Notes: generated from the sequence alone by a model not told the origin. DNA of 64,000 nucleotides from Capitulum mitella (GCA_030062745.1 CP099839.1:29325451-29389450), one strand, 5' to 3'. Shown: positions 48,821 through 60,576, numbered from the stretch's first letter. Numbers and translations: made by a program.

Positions 48821-50652
48821 CAGTCAAATCTCGTTACTATGCCACCTCGCTACTATGCCACTCTCGCTATTATACCACTTTTGCTCGGGCCCGACAAAAT
48901 TCAATACAAAATAAATTTACTATGCCACCCCCTAATCTCGCTACTATGCCACGATTGTGTGTGTTGTATTTTCGAATTCATTTTTTTTCAAATTCAGCCC
49001 ACAATGTCAGCTCAGAAGCGCAAGCGAACCAACTTTACGCTGAAGGAGAAAAAGGAGATCATCGATGCCGCGAAGAAGGAGCCGAATCAGTCCAAGCTGG
49101 CCAGGGAGATGAGCAAGAAATGGGGCGTCGAAGTAAAGAGAACCACCGTGAAGGGCATTCTCAGCAAGAAAGATGCAATCGAGGCGGCCATCAAAGCTGG
49201 AGTTCCATCGAAGCGCATGAAGCTGACGCAGGCTCACGACCCGAAGCTCGATGAGGGGGTGCTCATGTGGCTGAAGCAAGCAAGAGGACAGAATCTGCCA
49301 GTCAGCGGCGATCTGATCAAGGAGAAGGCGATGAAACTGGCCGAGCTGATGCACATCCCGGACTTCATGGCGAGCGACGGTTGGCTGGACAATTTCAAGA
49401 AGAGCCACAGCATCACGTTCAAGACAGTGCAGGGCGAAGCTGGAGCGGTGGATTCGCAATCCCTTCTTGAGTGACAACAACAGGTTCTCCAGCCCTTGCT
49501 CGGGCAGTTCTCCGCAGACGACGTCTTCAACCTGGACGAGACTGGACTCTTCTGGCAGCTGCTTCCGAACAAGACCATGGCTTTCAGGGGAGAGCGGTGC
49601 ACTGGAGGAAAGAGAAGCAAACAAAGGATCACTCTTCTGGTCGGGGCAAACATGAGCGGCAGCGAGAAGTTCCCTCTTCTGGCGATCGGCAATTCCAAGA
49701 GACCCCGTGCCTTCAAGAACAAGGAGATCCCGGTCAAGTGCAAGGCGAACTCGAAGGCGTGGATGACGGCGGAACTTTTCGAGGAGGTGTTGCGTGCGTG
49801 GGACGGACGACTCGGCCAGCAGGGACGCAGAGTGCTGCTCTGTCTCGATAACTTCTCTGGCCATCCTCCCGAGCTCCAGCTGGACAACATCCAACTGGTC
49901 TTCTTCCCACCCAACACGACAGCCAATTCTCAACCAATGGATCAGGGAATCATAGAGAACCTCAAGCGCCACTACAAGAAGTTTCTGCTGTGCCGCCGGC
50001 TCGAGGCCATGGACGAGGGAAAGGAGTTCAAGTTCACATTGCTCGACACTCTACACGTCGCCCGGCGTGCTTGGGAGCAGGTCAGCGAGTCGATGATCAG
50101 GAACTGTTTCGCGAAGGCCAGGTTCATCGAAGAGGAGATCCAAACTGAGCCAGAGGATGCTGAGCTGCTCGAGATCTGGGAAGCTCTGCCTGCCGAGGAA
50201 AAGATGCACGAGAACGAGGAGATCGACCTATCTGACTTTCTCGAAGCCGACGAGCGCCTCGCGACTGGCGGGTCTTTCACGCTGGAAGAGATTGCGGAGG
50301 AGATGCTGCGCAGCGAGGAGCCGGAGGAAAGCGAAGACGACGAGGTAACTGTCGAGGAGGAAATCGTTCCGTTCGAGGAAGCCCAGCGCTCATGGAGCAC
50401 CGTCCGGAAGTTCATGCAGCAGAGAAGCGGGAAGCCCGGTGTGATGCAAGCGTGCGATCGGCTCGACAACGAGATGCACGAGATCCGCCGAAAGAAGATG
50501 CGCCAGCCGACGATTCTTGAGAGCTTTGGGTTGAGCTGATGGGTAACTTGAGAGAATAAAGCCGTTTTACAAACCCTCGTTACTATGCCACTCTCGCTAC
50601 TATGCCACTTTCGCTCGGTCCCCACGGGTGGCATAGTAACGAGATTTGACTG
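48821..50652 (+). mobile_element. Tigger/pogo DNA transposon, full length
   Basis: 1832 bp with 25-base perfect terminal inverted repeats (48821-48845 and 50628-50652) starting CAGTCAAATCTCGTTACTAT, flanked by TA at 48819-48820 and 50653-50654. Inside both ends are further direct copies of CTCGCTACTATGCCACT (left: 48846, 48863, 48937; right: 50576, 50593). It carries one transposase gene and an AATAAA at 50555-50560. It is CpG-rich although it sits in a CpG-depleted region, which suggests a fairly recent insertion. Confidence 0.96.
49004..50539 (+). pseudogene. Tigger/pogo transposase with one in-frame TGA
   Basis: The frame begins MSAQKRKRTNFTLKEKKEII and is about 511 codons long. It is open except for TGA at 49472-49474; reading resumes in the same frame and runs to 50539. 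Residues 1-150 form the CENP-B/pogo DNA-binding region: an N-terminal helix-turn-helix and a second HTH ending in DGWLDNFKKSHSI. The catalytic DDE/D core follows, with VFNLDETGLFW, LLCLDNFSGHPP and NSQPMDQGIIENLKRHY supplying the three acidic residues. The C-terminal part is acidic and ends QPTILESFGLS. No frameshift was seen. The stop falls between the DNA-binding and catalytic domains, so two separate products could in principle be made. Confidence 0.94.
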
Positions 50653-51940
50653 TATCTGGTATGGAATTAGCTCAGTTTCATTCATATTAAAAAATTGAAA
50701 AGATTGCTTAAAATGTACCAATATAGGAAGAAGTTATGACTCCTTTCTACTTACAGAGTATGACAAAAATAAACTAATTAAGAAAACAAGGATTGTTTAA
50801 CTGCATTTCTGAATGGAAACACATGGTGTGTTGCAGGACACAGAATAATCTGCTAGTAATCTGGTTAATAATACATTTTAGTCCTAAGTGATCCATGGGT
50901 GTGTTTAGTATGTCAGTACACATGGGGTTTGTGTAGGAGAACCATTTCATTGTTTTTCATTTCTCTTTGCTTGCTGGGCACATGAATGTGTTGAAAGTTG
51001 CAGAGTCATTTCAACCATGAATTGTGGTTTGACAAAGATCATGATGGTCATAAAAATAGTGCATATAACTGTGGTCATGTGTGTTGTTTTGTTTGGCTCT
51101 AAGCTGTGTTGTATACTGTTGAATGGTCTCAGAATGGGGTTGGGTGTATTTTTTTAGTGGATTCAGCCTAGTGCTGAATTTAGTCTAATTCAGACAGAAT
51201 TTTGTCTAGTGCTAAATTTTCCATATCGTGAGGTGCAGTTGTTAAATTGCCCCTGCAACCCCCCACCCCCGTTCCCTTCTTTGCAGTCACTGATCTGTAT
51301 TGAAAGCTAAGCTGTAAATGGTTCTTCCACCATTTACCTTAAAGGTGAGGAGAGATCTGGGCTCATGGCCCAGGGGTCATATTCCTGTCTACCCTTAGGG
51401 AATCTGCACAATCATGAATAGGGGCATTGGAAAGTGATGAATGATCCCAATGCAAACTTGATGTGAATATGTTCAGCTAATGCTACCTTTGTTGTTAAAT
51501 GGGCAGGGCATGGAAAAGTGATGGAATGCACTCTTGCTCCATTCCTTTTCGATGCATATCAGACGTTAGGTATCAGGGTCGTGGAAGACTGCTTGAATTA
51601 CTTGACTGACTATAGGAATTACGTTTTGGTCCTTAAAGGGAGTGTGTCTAATCTCTTCCGTTTTCCAAAAAGACATTCCAGCAGATACTTGACCCTAGCT
51701 ATGATTTATGACGGCAATAAAAAGCGCATTTGGGGCTTCGAACAATGATAATTCACTCATATGATTTTGTTTTTTTTTCAAATCCGTAATATCGATAGCT
51801 GTACGAGTGTAAATACAGCACTAAGGGACAGTGGCAAAAGCAACCAATCAGCAGGCTGGAAGCCATCAATACGTGATACAAAAAATGGCGCATCTGAGAC
51901 AAAACAAGATCGCAGAATGCTCATATGCTGATGTAGTTGA

Positions 51941-52023
51941 TCGACGACTGACTGACGCCCGACGAGACACAGCACATGACTCAAGACACGGACGCTTGAG
52001 CCCAAGAGGCTGTGCGTCCTAAC
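51941..52023 (+). repeat. 90-bp repeat, copy 3
   Basis: Matches 20820-20910 and 20941-21025, with GACTGACTGACGCCCGACGA near its start and GAGCCCAAGAGGCTGTG near its end. Confidence 0.8.
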
Positions 52024-52138
52024 TCCCAACGAACGACCGAATGCTGATGTAGTCATCTCGTGTTACAAATGGTTGCTGGCAGTCTCAACCAAGCATAACG
52101 TTGTATACCTTTGCTAGGGGGCTTTCCAAAGGGAATTT

Positions 52139-52160
52139 TTGGTATGGGACCCCATACCAA
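52139..52160. repeat. GGTATGG palindrome
   Basis: Ten-base arms (TTGGTATGGG and CCCATACCAA) around AC. Flanks resemble 10930-11035 in reverse orientation, including a shared CCATTCATG...TTTTCTTGCT stretch. Confidence 0.75.
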
Positions 52161-52218
52161 TGTCTTGATCCATTCATGTATTTTCTTGCTCCATAAAATA
52201 ATGTACTGTCAGGGGCAT

Positions 52219-52391
52219 CAATTTCTGTAAATGATTGGGGGAGCCGACCAAAGGGCCCAACAGCATAACCTCTCAAATGTGGGTTTCTCAATGGATTTAG
52301 CCCATTTTATTTTGACCAACAGAAATTTGGGAGTTTTTTGTTGCTATTTATCAAATGAAAAATTGCATTTATCCTGTGTACATGCATATAC

Positions 52392-52449
<58 letters not shown>

Positions 52450-52653
52450 GTGGAAGGTTGAAAGAAAGATACATCACTAGACTTCTTTACTTTCTGCCTT
52501 TGTCTTATCTACTGTGGCAGGTTTTTTGCTATTACGCATTTCCCTTAAAAACTGGCAGAAAATATTGGGTGGGATCAAACCAACATTGGTTGCACCCAAA
52601 TCAACACTGGGTGGGCCAGGGCCCTCTCAAAAGAATAGAGATTGACACCTCTG
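52219..52653 (+). repeat. Interspersed repeat, copy 2
   Basis: Colinear with 8536-8969, including an internal (TA)n tract at 52385-52443. See that entry for shared landmarks. Confidence 0.75.
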
Positions 52654-53589
52654 CGTACTATAGATACGTTATGCCAAATTTTGGTGCCTGATGAATGAAT
52701 TTTCCCATATTAAAATTTCCTCCAATTCTACACGCATGGTCTCAACGGCACTTGTTTGAACAAACGGATTCCTTCTCATTTCTTTGTTCTAAGTGGGGCA
52801 TAGTTTTGCAAAATATGTTTGAGGGGGGCAGGCTGAGCAAGAAAAATAGGTAATCCTACCCACAAAACTGACAGAATTCTTTGTGGACTTGACCCACTTC
52901 CTTTCCAAAGTCGGGGGAGGTTTGAACCAAAGTTGGGAGGTCCGAGCCTCCACCCTTACCCCCCCCCAACTGAATAGCAAACCACAACCTTGACTCTAGG
53001 CATTACCTGTGCTTGGATCATTTGCAGTGTTAGCTGATTGCAGATGGTAGAGCCATGTTCAAGACGAAATGTGTGACTGCTAAGTTGGCTTCAGTTTGGC
53101 AGTTCTATGCTTGGGTGAGATTGGTTATTCCAACCTCTGAGACAGTTCAATCCTTTATTTATGAACATATTTTTGCTTATGGCAGCCAGCATCGTAAACT
53201 GTATGGATTTGGTACACTAGTCTAGAATCAAAGAACATTTAGTAAAATGTCCATGAAGTAATTTTCATAGGGTACATCAAAACGCAACTCCTTTACATAA
53301 TCAAACACTTGAAAATTTGATTTACTTATGCCAATTTCCATCATCCATCTCAAGGTGCTTGGTAAACCCGGCAATGCCACGTGCAGCCGCGGCAAAAAAC
53401 TGAATAACATGCAAAAAAGAATACCCTATTTCAGGTGGGGATAACTGGGCCGGGGTGTTCGACGACTGGTATCATCCTGCGTTGTGTGGGCCATCCGCGG
53501 ACGATTCCCAGAGCCTAATTATGCAGGGTGCAACGGCTTGCGGAGCGTGCTCCAGGAGCTTTGAGCCATCCACAGTCCTCCCCCCCCCC

Positions 53590-54187
53590 TCCCAGCGCCA
53601 ACTGCTCGGCGCGATGCGGCGGCGCCGGCCGCTTCGGATGCGCAGACTCCTCGGCGGCGCCGGCAGCTCCCGATGTGCCGACTCCTCGGCCAGGTTGCCG
53701 CCGGCGCTGGCGGCGCTGGATGTACCGGATGACTCATTCACGGCGCCGGCCGCTCCGGTCGCGCCGATCCCTCTGCGCGCTCCGCGGCGGCGCCGGCGAC
53801 GTCCAATGCGTAGACACCTCGACCACTTCGACAGCGGCGCGGGCAGCGCCAACTGCTTGGCGCCCTGCGGCGGCGCCAGCCGCTCCGGATGCGCAGACTC
53901 CTCGGCGGCGCCGGTAGCTCTCGATGTGCCGACTCCTCGGCCAGGCTGCCGCCGGCGCTGGCGGCGCTGGATGTATCGACTCATTCACGGCGCCGGCCGC
54001 TCCGGTCGCGCCGACCCCTCTGCGCGCTCCGCGGCGGCGCCGGCGACGCCGGCTGCGCAGACACCTCGGCCACTTCGGCAACGGCGCGGGCAGCGCCAAT
54101 TGCCCGGCGCGGCGGCGCCAGCCGCTCCGGCCGCGCAGACTCCTCGGCCAGTTCGCCGTCGGCGCCGGCGGCGCTGGATGCACCGAT
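53590..54187. repeat. GC-rich higher-order tandem repeat, left part
   Basis: Units of about 247 bases can be aligned, for example GACTCATTCACGGCGCCGG at 53731 and again at 53978. Inside each unit there are shorter degenerate units of about 40 bases with GGCGCCGGC and GACTCCTCGGC. The array continues at 55439 after the inserted element. The long open frame across it is due to composition (few stops at very high GC). Confidence 0.82.
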
Positions 54188-54191
54188 TTAA

Positions 54192-55434
54192 CCCGCCCCC
54201 GACTGGGGGGCAGTTGACCGCCCCCCTCCGAGGTTTTTCTGGGATTGCGACAGAACGAACAAAGAGCCACAAAACTTCGTGTACCTTTTGCTTGATCATT
54301 TTTTACACCTTGTGTCAAAGTTTTGACCTCCGGTCAGGTCAGGTGCTTCACCTAGGTCAGGCCAAACGGACCTTTGTCCAAAGAAGTTTAGCGCCCTCTA
54401 ACTTTTTCGTAAAACAAGATATCAGAATAATGATTTCAGGAATTAATGATCTTGGTAGATGCAAGTTTCAGGGATTAGTGACCTTGATAGATGCAACAAA
54501 TCCGCTATCTCAGATTTTTCGGAATTTTCCGGGTCATTGACATAAGGTCAAACCCATTTTCAACACGTCGTTTTTCGGAAATTGGCGGAATATTCCACAA
54601 CATTTTTAGTTTGGAGTGAAGCAGACATCTGGTTACCATCATTGGGCAAGGTATCAGTGACTTCCAGCCATTGACCTGAGGCCAGGTCACGAATAACTGT
54701 AGTGAGCCAAAATGTACTACCGTCAAAATCAGCGATGAATTACTCAGAATGGGTAGGAATTGGCAAAATTGGCTTGCACAGACGTACGTAATACGAGGAA
54801 CCTCCAAAAGTTTAATAAAAGTTGCATAGTTTGGAAATACACAGGCTGTCGCGAATAAAACCCCGCTAATTTTGTAGATTGGTAACTAATGAATTTTTCC
54901 AAAGTTTAAGCATGAAAACCCACTACAAGAACCCATAAGATCAATAAAATTTATATGGATAGGCTTATGTGGCGAAAAGAAAGGAGCGCTTAAATTGGTT
55001 CCCGTTAATTTCTTACTCCGTACGGCTGCGGCGCACGCCGACAGCCGGCGCGACAATTGCTGTGTTTTTAAATCAACGTTTCGGCGTATACATTAAACGA
55101 ATCCGAGAAATTAGATGTGTATCGGCATTTGCGGACCTTTACTTGTGCGCTGGTGCCTTTACCTATGCGTTATTAGTCGCAGCCTTGAGATTCAGGCCAT
55201 TTCTCGGCCTTATGCAGTCGGCTATGAGAAAGCATACATAGGACGTAAATTGCTTACATATTATCTAAAACTAAAAATGAGACCAGTTTCGAGCTCTATT
55301 TGTCACAAGTTTTCCAACGGTGTGCTTATTTTTATCGTGCGACCAACCGTTCGTGAGTAAGAGGGGGGCGACCAGCTGCCCCCCCCCCCGTCCCAGTCGG
55401 GCATGGTCGTAACTGACCGACGGTCGTGCGCGGG
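54192..55434. mobile_element. piggyBac-like non-autonomous element, copy 2
   Basis: 1243 bp, flanked by intact TTAA at 54188-54191 and 55435-55438, with CCC...GGG termini. It is colinear with copy 1 (9701-10904). Subterminal motifs CCCGACTGGGGGG and CAGTTGACCGCC at the left have inverted counterparts at the right. No transposase frame is present. Degenerate everted AGGTCA pairs lie at 54324-54336, 54348-54359, 54538-54550 and 54672-54684, at the same places as in copy 1. Confidence 0.88.
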
Positions 55435-55438
55435 TTAA

Positions 55439-55714
55439 TTGCGGCGCCGACCGCTCCCGTCGCGCCGACCCCTCTGCGCGCTCCACGGCGGCGCCGGCGA
55501 TGCCAGATGCGCAGTCCTCAGCCAGTACCGCGGGCAGCGTCAACTGCTCGGCGCGTTGCGGCGGCGCTAGCCACTCCGGATGTGCAGACTCCTCGGCGAG
55601 CTTGGCGGCGGCGCCTGCCGCGCCGGAAGTACCGATCCTCAGCGAGGTCGGCAGCGGCGCCGGCCGCTCCGGGTGTGCAGACTCCTCGGCGACTCGATGG
55701 CGACGGCGACCGCC
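55439..55714. repeat. GC-rich higher-order tandem repeat, right part
   Basis: Continues the array of 53590-54187. It starts GCGGCGCCGACCGCTCCCGT, the position in the unit where the left part was interrupted. Confidence 0.8.
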
Positions 55715-55966
55715 TCAGTGATACCGCAGATGGGCTTCATGTTGCTCCCTGAACGAGCTGATGTCCTCCGCCGGGCACCAGGGTTTACATAGGAATGCAG
55801 GCGTCGTGGACAGTCGGACAACTTCGGACGTGGGCCAGAGATGGAAGCCTCTTTCCTGAAAGCCACCATCAGCTGGAGCATCTCCGCAACGTCCGGGTAG
55901 CCCTTTGGAGCTGTCTCTTGTCGAAGGGCGACCTTTCTCTCTGTCCCTCCGTGCACAGGGACTAAC
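55715..55966 (-). CDS. Candidate last coding exon of an unknown gene
   Basis: After a TGTTTACAG acceptor (55967-55968), 83 codons are open to a TGA. The end, with CKPWCPAEDISSF then HEAHLRYH, has Cys and His spacing that loosely recalls a C2H2 finger. Another frame is also open, so the frame is not certain. The matching first exon may be at 58462-58464, where ATG is followed directly by a GTGAGT donor, in the same phase. Intervening sequence is partly CpG-depleted. No family was recognised. Confidence 0.28.
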   Translation of the reverse strand, partial: VSPCARRDREKGRPSTRDSSKGLPGRCGDAPADGGFQERGFHLWPTSEVVRLSTTPAFLCKPWCPAEDISSFREQHEAHLRYH

Positions 55967-55968
55967 CT

Positions 55969-58057
55969 GTAAACAGTAATTGGTTGTAGGCATGTGTGAT
56001 GACTGACCAGCTTATATCTGAACAACGCATTGCCTATCAAAATGGCAGTGTGTAGCCTGCAAGCGGCCAAGTGCAATCAACTTGATTCCAGCAGGCATTG
56101 CCATTGCATGCTCAGCATGTGACTGTACTATGAACATGATACAAGTGAGTTATCAGCTGGGCTCTAGATAGCCCTGTTACAACTACTGTCACTTGTTAGT
56201 ATGCACACCCACAAGGTGAGTTCAGATTTGGACTATTCTGATGGCATCAACAGTTAGCCAGTAGACTTATCTGCGCCTTGCCAGTTGCCACCAAAAGTAA
56301 ACTGAAGCATTTTTGCGAATCTTTGAACTGGCATCACACTTGTGCAACACACCCACCAGGTTTGCAACAGGTCTGTGATTACTGCTGTTGGCGTCAACAG
56401 AGTAATGTTGTGCAAACAATATTATTTCTGATATTCCTTATATTGAAATATAGCCACCATGCATGAATTACAGCCTCTGATACGGCTACTGGAAACAGTT
56501 TATTCTGTTAATGCCTGGCAGGCCAAACTCCAGTTGATAATGCCAGTAACTTCTCACCTCATGATAGTGTCATTTAGCCTAAGCACAATATTAGCCAACC
56601 CCTAAAGCCAAGTTTATTCATCTAACACTCTACCATTGACGGTTAGATGTGCACAATTATGTATTTCTTGCAGCACGGTTCATGATATGGGTAGCAATGT
56701 TCAGATGTTCCTCATGCAAATAGGCACCATTATTTTGATGATAGTGTCCCACGTAACTACCTATTGTTTGCCCACCATTAACTGGCGGGCATCATTTATA
56801 TATAAACACAGTATCATTAACCCCCGAAAATTGTATGTGTGACTGCATCATTGCTGTTATTTGCCTGAATAGGTTTAATCTAGACATCAGTCAAGTTCTA
56901 TGACAAAAAATCAACAAGCAGTTTGGTGCATGCCTTTTTGTTAGCTGCTAAGTGGTGACTGGGAGGTTGATATGCCAAAATGGCAAACGGGCTGGTGTCA
57001 ATTTTACATTTGCTAACCAGCAGTCAACAAAATGGCAGCCACTACACGGCATGCCAATTTTTTGTTCAGACACTCATCAGCCAGGCCAGACTATTTGTAC
57101 TGGTTTCAAAAACAGATTCAAATATTCACTACAAAAGAAAAGAACAGAGCTAATGCCAAAGTTACATACAAGAATGAACGGGAAAGATTAGCCTCACTCT
57201 TGAGCTACGTAAGTGTGGTGCGGGGACAGAGAACACAAACATTAACAATGCAACCATCCATATCCTTCCAAACAACAGTTTGCAGTATCCAAAAAAGAAC
57301 TTACAACCTATCACGGAATATTGATGAGAAACCTCTATCCCTGCTTTACGACTAAGATTGTTACTAAATTACTATTGTTACTATTGTTACGAAGTTACTA
57401 AGCAAACTTTTGTACTCACAAATATTTGTTTTTCAATTAGATTTGCTTTGGCATACAAAACTTTGTATCTGGCCCAGTCATAACCTGAAAGACAAAATCT
57501 CCTGGAGTAAAAGGACACAAACAACTGTCCAAGACCCAACTCTGAGGAAATTCCAACATATTTCTCAATTTGGGGTGGGGTAAGCTTAGCCGGCCACGGT
57601 ATCTGATGCCATTGTCAAAATTTTACTTGTGTGTGTTGCATGGAGCCAAGTTTATGTTTGGAATAGTAAAACATTGAAGTATGACATTTCTGGCAGTTGA
57701 CTTGCAGTAAGCTGCCGAATTTTTACCGAAAAATACATGCTTTATCCAATCAGCTTCCAATCTGGAACTTGGAACATTCTGAAAACCCAAATTTGAATTC
57801 CGATAGCACTAATTATGATCTATCGTTGGCTATTTCAAGTTACTGAATATCTATCATGTAGCAAAATACTTACGAGGTTAGATAAACGACGAGATAACCT
57901 CATTTTGTGACGGACATTTACACAGGGGTCAAAAATGTGGGTAGAAAATTATTGAACAAAACCTTCGCAAACAGTCAAATTCCCGCACGGTGTGCAAGTT
58001 TTTACCAACATACCTCTGTACGGCCTCGGCCGCCAGGTTGCTGAGATTGATGTGTTC
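55969..58057. other. Stretch without recognised exons
   Basis: CpG is sparse from about 56.05 to 57.2 kb and normal after about 57.55 kb. Short frames show no family resemblance. It may be the intron of the candidate minus-strand gene. Confidence 0.4.
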
Positions 58058-58165
58058 ACAGTCTGCTGTCGTTACCGATCAGCTCGCAACTCGAAAGATG
58101 ATTCGCTGGACACAGTCTGCTGTCATTGCTGACGAGCCGGCAACTCAAAAGATGATTCACTGGGG
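58058..58165. repeat. Tandem duplication of a 54-bp unit
   Basis: ACAGTCTGCTGTC starts at 58058 and again at 58112. Both units end in AAAGATGATTC-CTGG and are about 80 percent alike by eye. Confidence 0.85.
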
Positions 58166-58678
58166 TTAACGATGTGTTATCGGAGCTATCGGTCCCACTT
58201 AGTGGCGAAGAGGAGCTGGAGTAAAACCGATAAATCTGTGCTGGCAGCACGGTGCTGGAGTAATCGGAAATATCGGTAAATATTTGGCCGCCATAGGTCA
58301 AAGAAAGGTGGTTTGGCGATTCGGGGGAAACGAATGATACGTGACGATTCAGATCAGTGTCCTCTGATCGCACGTATACAGCTAAAATTCGAGATTTGAC
58401 TAGACACACTTCCTTTAAGTGCCTTTGGCACCAAAACATTTCATGTTCCTCTGTTACTCACCATGGTCCACCCGAATCAGACTTATATTTTAGCAGTGAA
58501 AATCATAAAGCTGTTCTTGAGCAATAAGGTAGCATTGTGCAAGACCTAGACAGTTTCCAGACATAAATCAGTCCCAGTCATCAAACAGTTTGTTGTGGCC
58601 ATACCAAAAGTTGTCTGCCCCCCCCCCCCCTCCACGCCATGTGTGTGTCCACTGGTCAGCTGATAGACGACTGCCTTT

Positions 58679-58800
58679 GAGCTCGGAGCCGAGCGTGGTG
58701 GTCTAAGCCCTCCGGTCCGTGGTTGGAGTTGTCCAGGGCTAATCCGCGCCGCATTCCTCGCCTCAGGATTACCGTAAAGAGCCAAGGTCCGGTGTATCTC
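58679..58800 (+). repeat. Possible tRNA-derived SINE fragment
   Basis: GAGCGTGGTGGTCTAAG and, after a suitable gap, GGTTGGAGTTG weakly resemble Pol III A and B boxes. There is no second copy in the window to confirm it. Confidence 0.3.
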
Positions 58801-59189
58801 TGGCTCTGGAAAATGTCTGTCGAGCGACTTTGGTGTTTCTCCGTTGCGTGACAAATTGACGCCTAGTTGACCGTTACGTGGTCCCTTATTAGGGGTGGAA
58901 CGTCCCCAACGGCTCGGCTCTTCCTTGCCAATTAAAGTTTCGTTGCAGTTCGTTATGTTATGGCGACCGTTCAATTAACTGTTCGTGCATGGATACACGT
59001 TTTTTCTGACTTAATTGTGGCAAACCACAGGGCCATTCTAATATTCCCTAGGTTGCCATCAGCAGCAGTACTGCACGTCCCGTACGAGTGCGTTATGTCA
59101 TTGTTACCGTGCGTTTCAACAAAATGTTTGCAGATACATGACGTCAATATTGATCCGTTCCGGTGAGTAAAGTGAACAGCTCGGACGTA

Positions 59190-60574
59190 CACCCTTGTGC
59201 AAATTAATTGACTCAAACACTCAAAACAATAAAAATTATGTTTTTTGTCAAAATAATCGTTTATTCACATAATTTGTTTTTATTTTTCCACATTTTAATA
59301 TGTACTATGACCACCTTTATTGTCTATCACTTGTGAAACCCGCTTGGGCATGGAATCTATCAAGTTTTCGCAGTTTTCTTTTATCTGTTCGTCGTGGTAC
59401 CAGACCTGAATTATGGCTTGTATCAGCTTGGTTTGGGCTGTACAATCCTTTTTGCGGAGACTAGTCTTTATGATAGACCATAAATTTTCTATAGGATTTA
59501 AATCCGGCGAGTTTCCCGGCCAGTCCAAAACATTTATCTTGTTTGTTTTGAAAAATTGGTCACGATCCTCGACGTATGGCAAGGAGCCAGGTCCTGTTGA
59601 AAAACCCCTGAACCATCTGGAAACGCCTTCTGCATGTCTGGAATCGCCTTTCTCCGTATCACGTCGATGTATTGGGCAGATTTCATCGTTCCTTCGACAG
59701 GATGAAGTGATCCCAAGCCACGGAAACTGAAACAACCCCAAAACATTTTCTTTTCGGGGTGTTTCACAGTTTGGTTGATGTGACCTTCACGGACTTTCTC
59801 ACCAGGAGAGCGTCGGACATGTTGACTCCTCTGTCCCTAAACGAAAAAATGGCTTTCGTCCGAAAACATGACCTTCCGCCAGTCTTCCTTTGTACAGTGT
59901 CGGTACTTTTTTGCCCATAAGAAACGTTTAGCCTTCATTTTCTCTGTAAGAAGTTGTTTTTTTTTTAGTGGTCTGTGAGCCCTCCGACCGGTCTCTAGAA
60001 GCCTCCTTCGAACAGTGCTCGAACTCACACGAACTCCAGATCCGGCTAGATCTTTTTGCAGATCATTACTAATCTTTCGTGGTGCAAGTTTGCTTTGACG
60101 TATCAAATACAGATCATCTCCCGGCGTCGTCTTTCGTTTTCTTCCACAATTCCGTTTTCGTTTTGGTGACAGAGATCCAGTAGTAACTACTTGTTTTATA
60201 ATCCGTGAGACTGAGCGCTGACTGGCACCAACTGTCTTAGCGATCTCTCTTTGTGACTTCTCAGAATGTTCGAATAAAGTAGAAATCTTCGTCGGCTTCC
60301 TAGACGTGATGTCCATTGTGTTAGAGCTGTTGTGTGTGTGCGATGAATGCTCAGTGAATCAATGCCGCTGACGCATCAGCCAACCAAAGTTCGCGCATGC
60401 GCAGTACACACTGGTTCCAAACTCACTTTGAAAAAGCTCTTACAAAAGCCTACGAACAAACATTGTTAAAAAACATGACTATGATGGTGGAAATCATTGT
60501 GTGATTGTATAACAAAACAGTACCTCGAAAAACATGGAAAAACTGTACTGAGTCAGTTAATATGCACAAGGGTG
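59190..60574 (-). mobile_element. Tc1-like transposon, full length but decayed
   Basis: 1385 bp with ~27-base inverted termini (CACCCTTGTGCA-ATTAA-TGACTCA at both ends, two mismatches), flanked by TA at 59188-59189 and 60575-60576. The transposase gene inside runs on the minus strand. Confidence 0.95.
59295..60316 (-). pseudogene. Tc1 transposase, broken
   Basis: Starts MDITSRKPTKIS at 60316, with the bipartite N-terminal HTH DNA-binding region (EKSQREIAKTVGASQRSVSR, then a second HTH with ISNDLQKDL). The DD34E core is visible as VMFSDESHF, FQQDLAPCHTS and SPDLNPIENLWS. Two lesions are seen: a TAG at 59837-59839 just after the first catalytic Asp, and a one-base frameshift at about 59550-59565 in a T-run, between the second Asp and the Glu. 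Two lesions and diverged ends mark an old copy that cannot make a full protein. Confidence 0.95.
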
Positions 60575-60576
60575 TA

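Larger units (their letters stand above)
50655..53589. other. Repeat-rich stretch without recognised gene
   Basis: CpG-poor to about 51.5 kb, then repeats: the 90-bp repeat copy 3, a GGTATGG palindrome and the interspersed repeat copy 2. No protein-like frame was found. Confidence 0.55.

Noticed and set aside
53455..54540. 361-codon open frame across the GC-rich repeat and into the piggyBac-like element
   Set aside because: It crosses a clean transposon junction and changes repeat phase; open only because of base composition.
58058..58165. CRISPR-like direct repeats
   Set aside because: Only two adjacent units without spacers in a eukaryotic genome; a simple tandem duplication.
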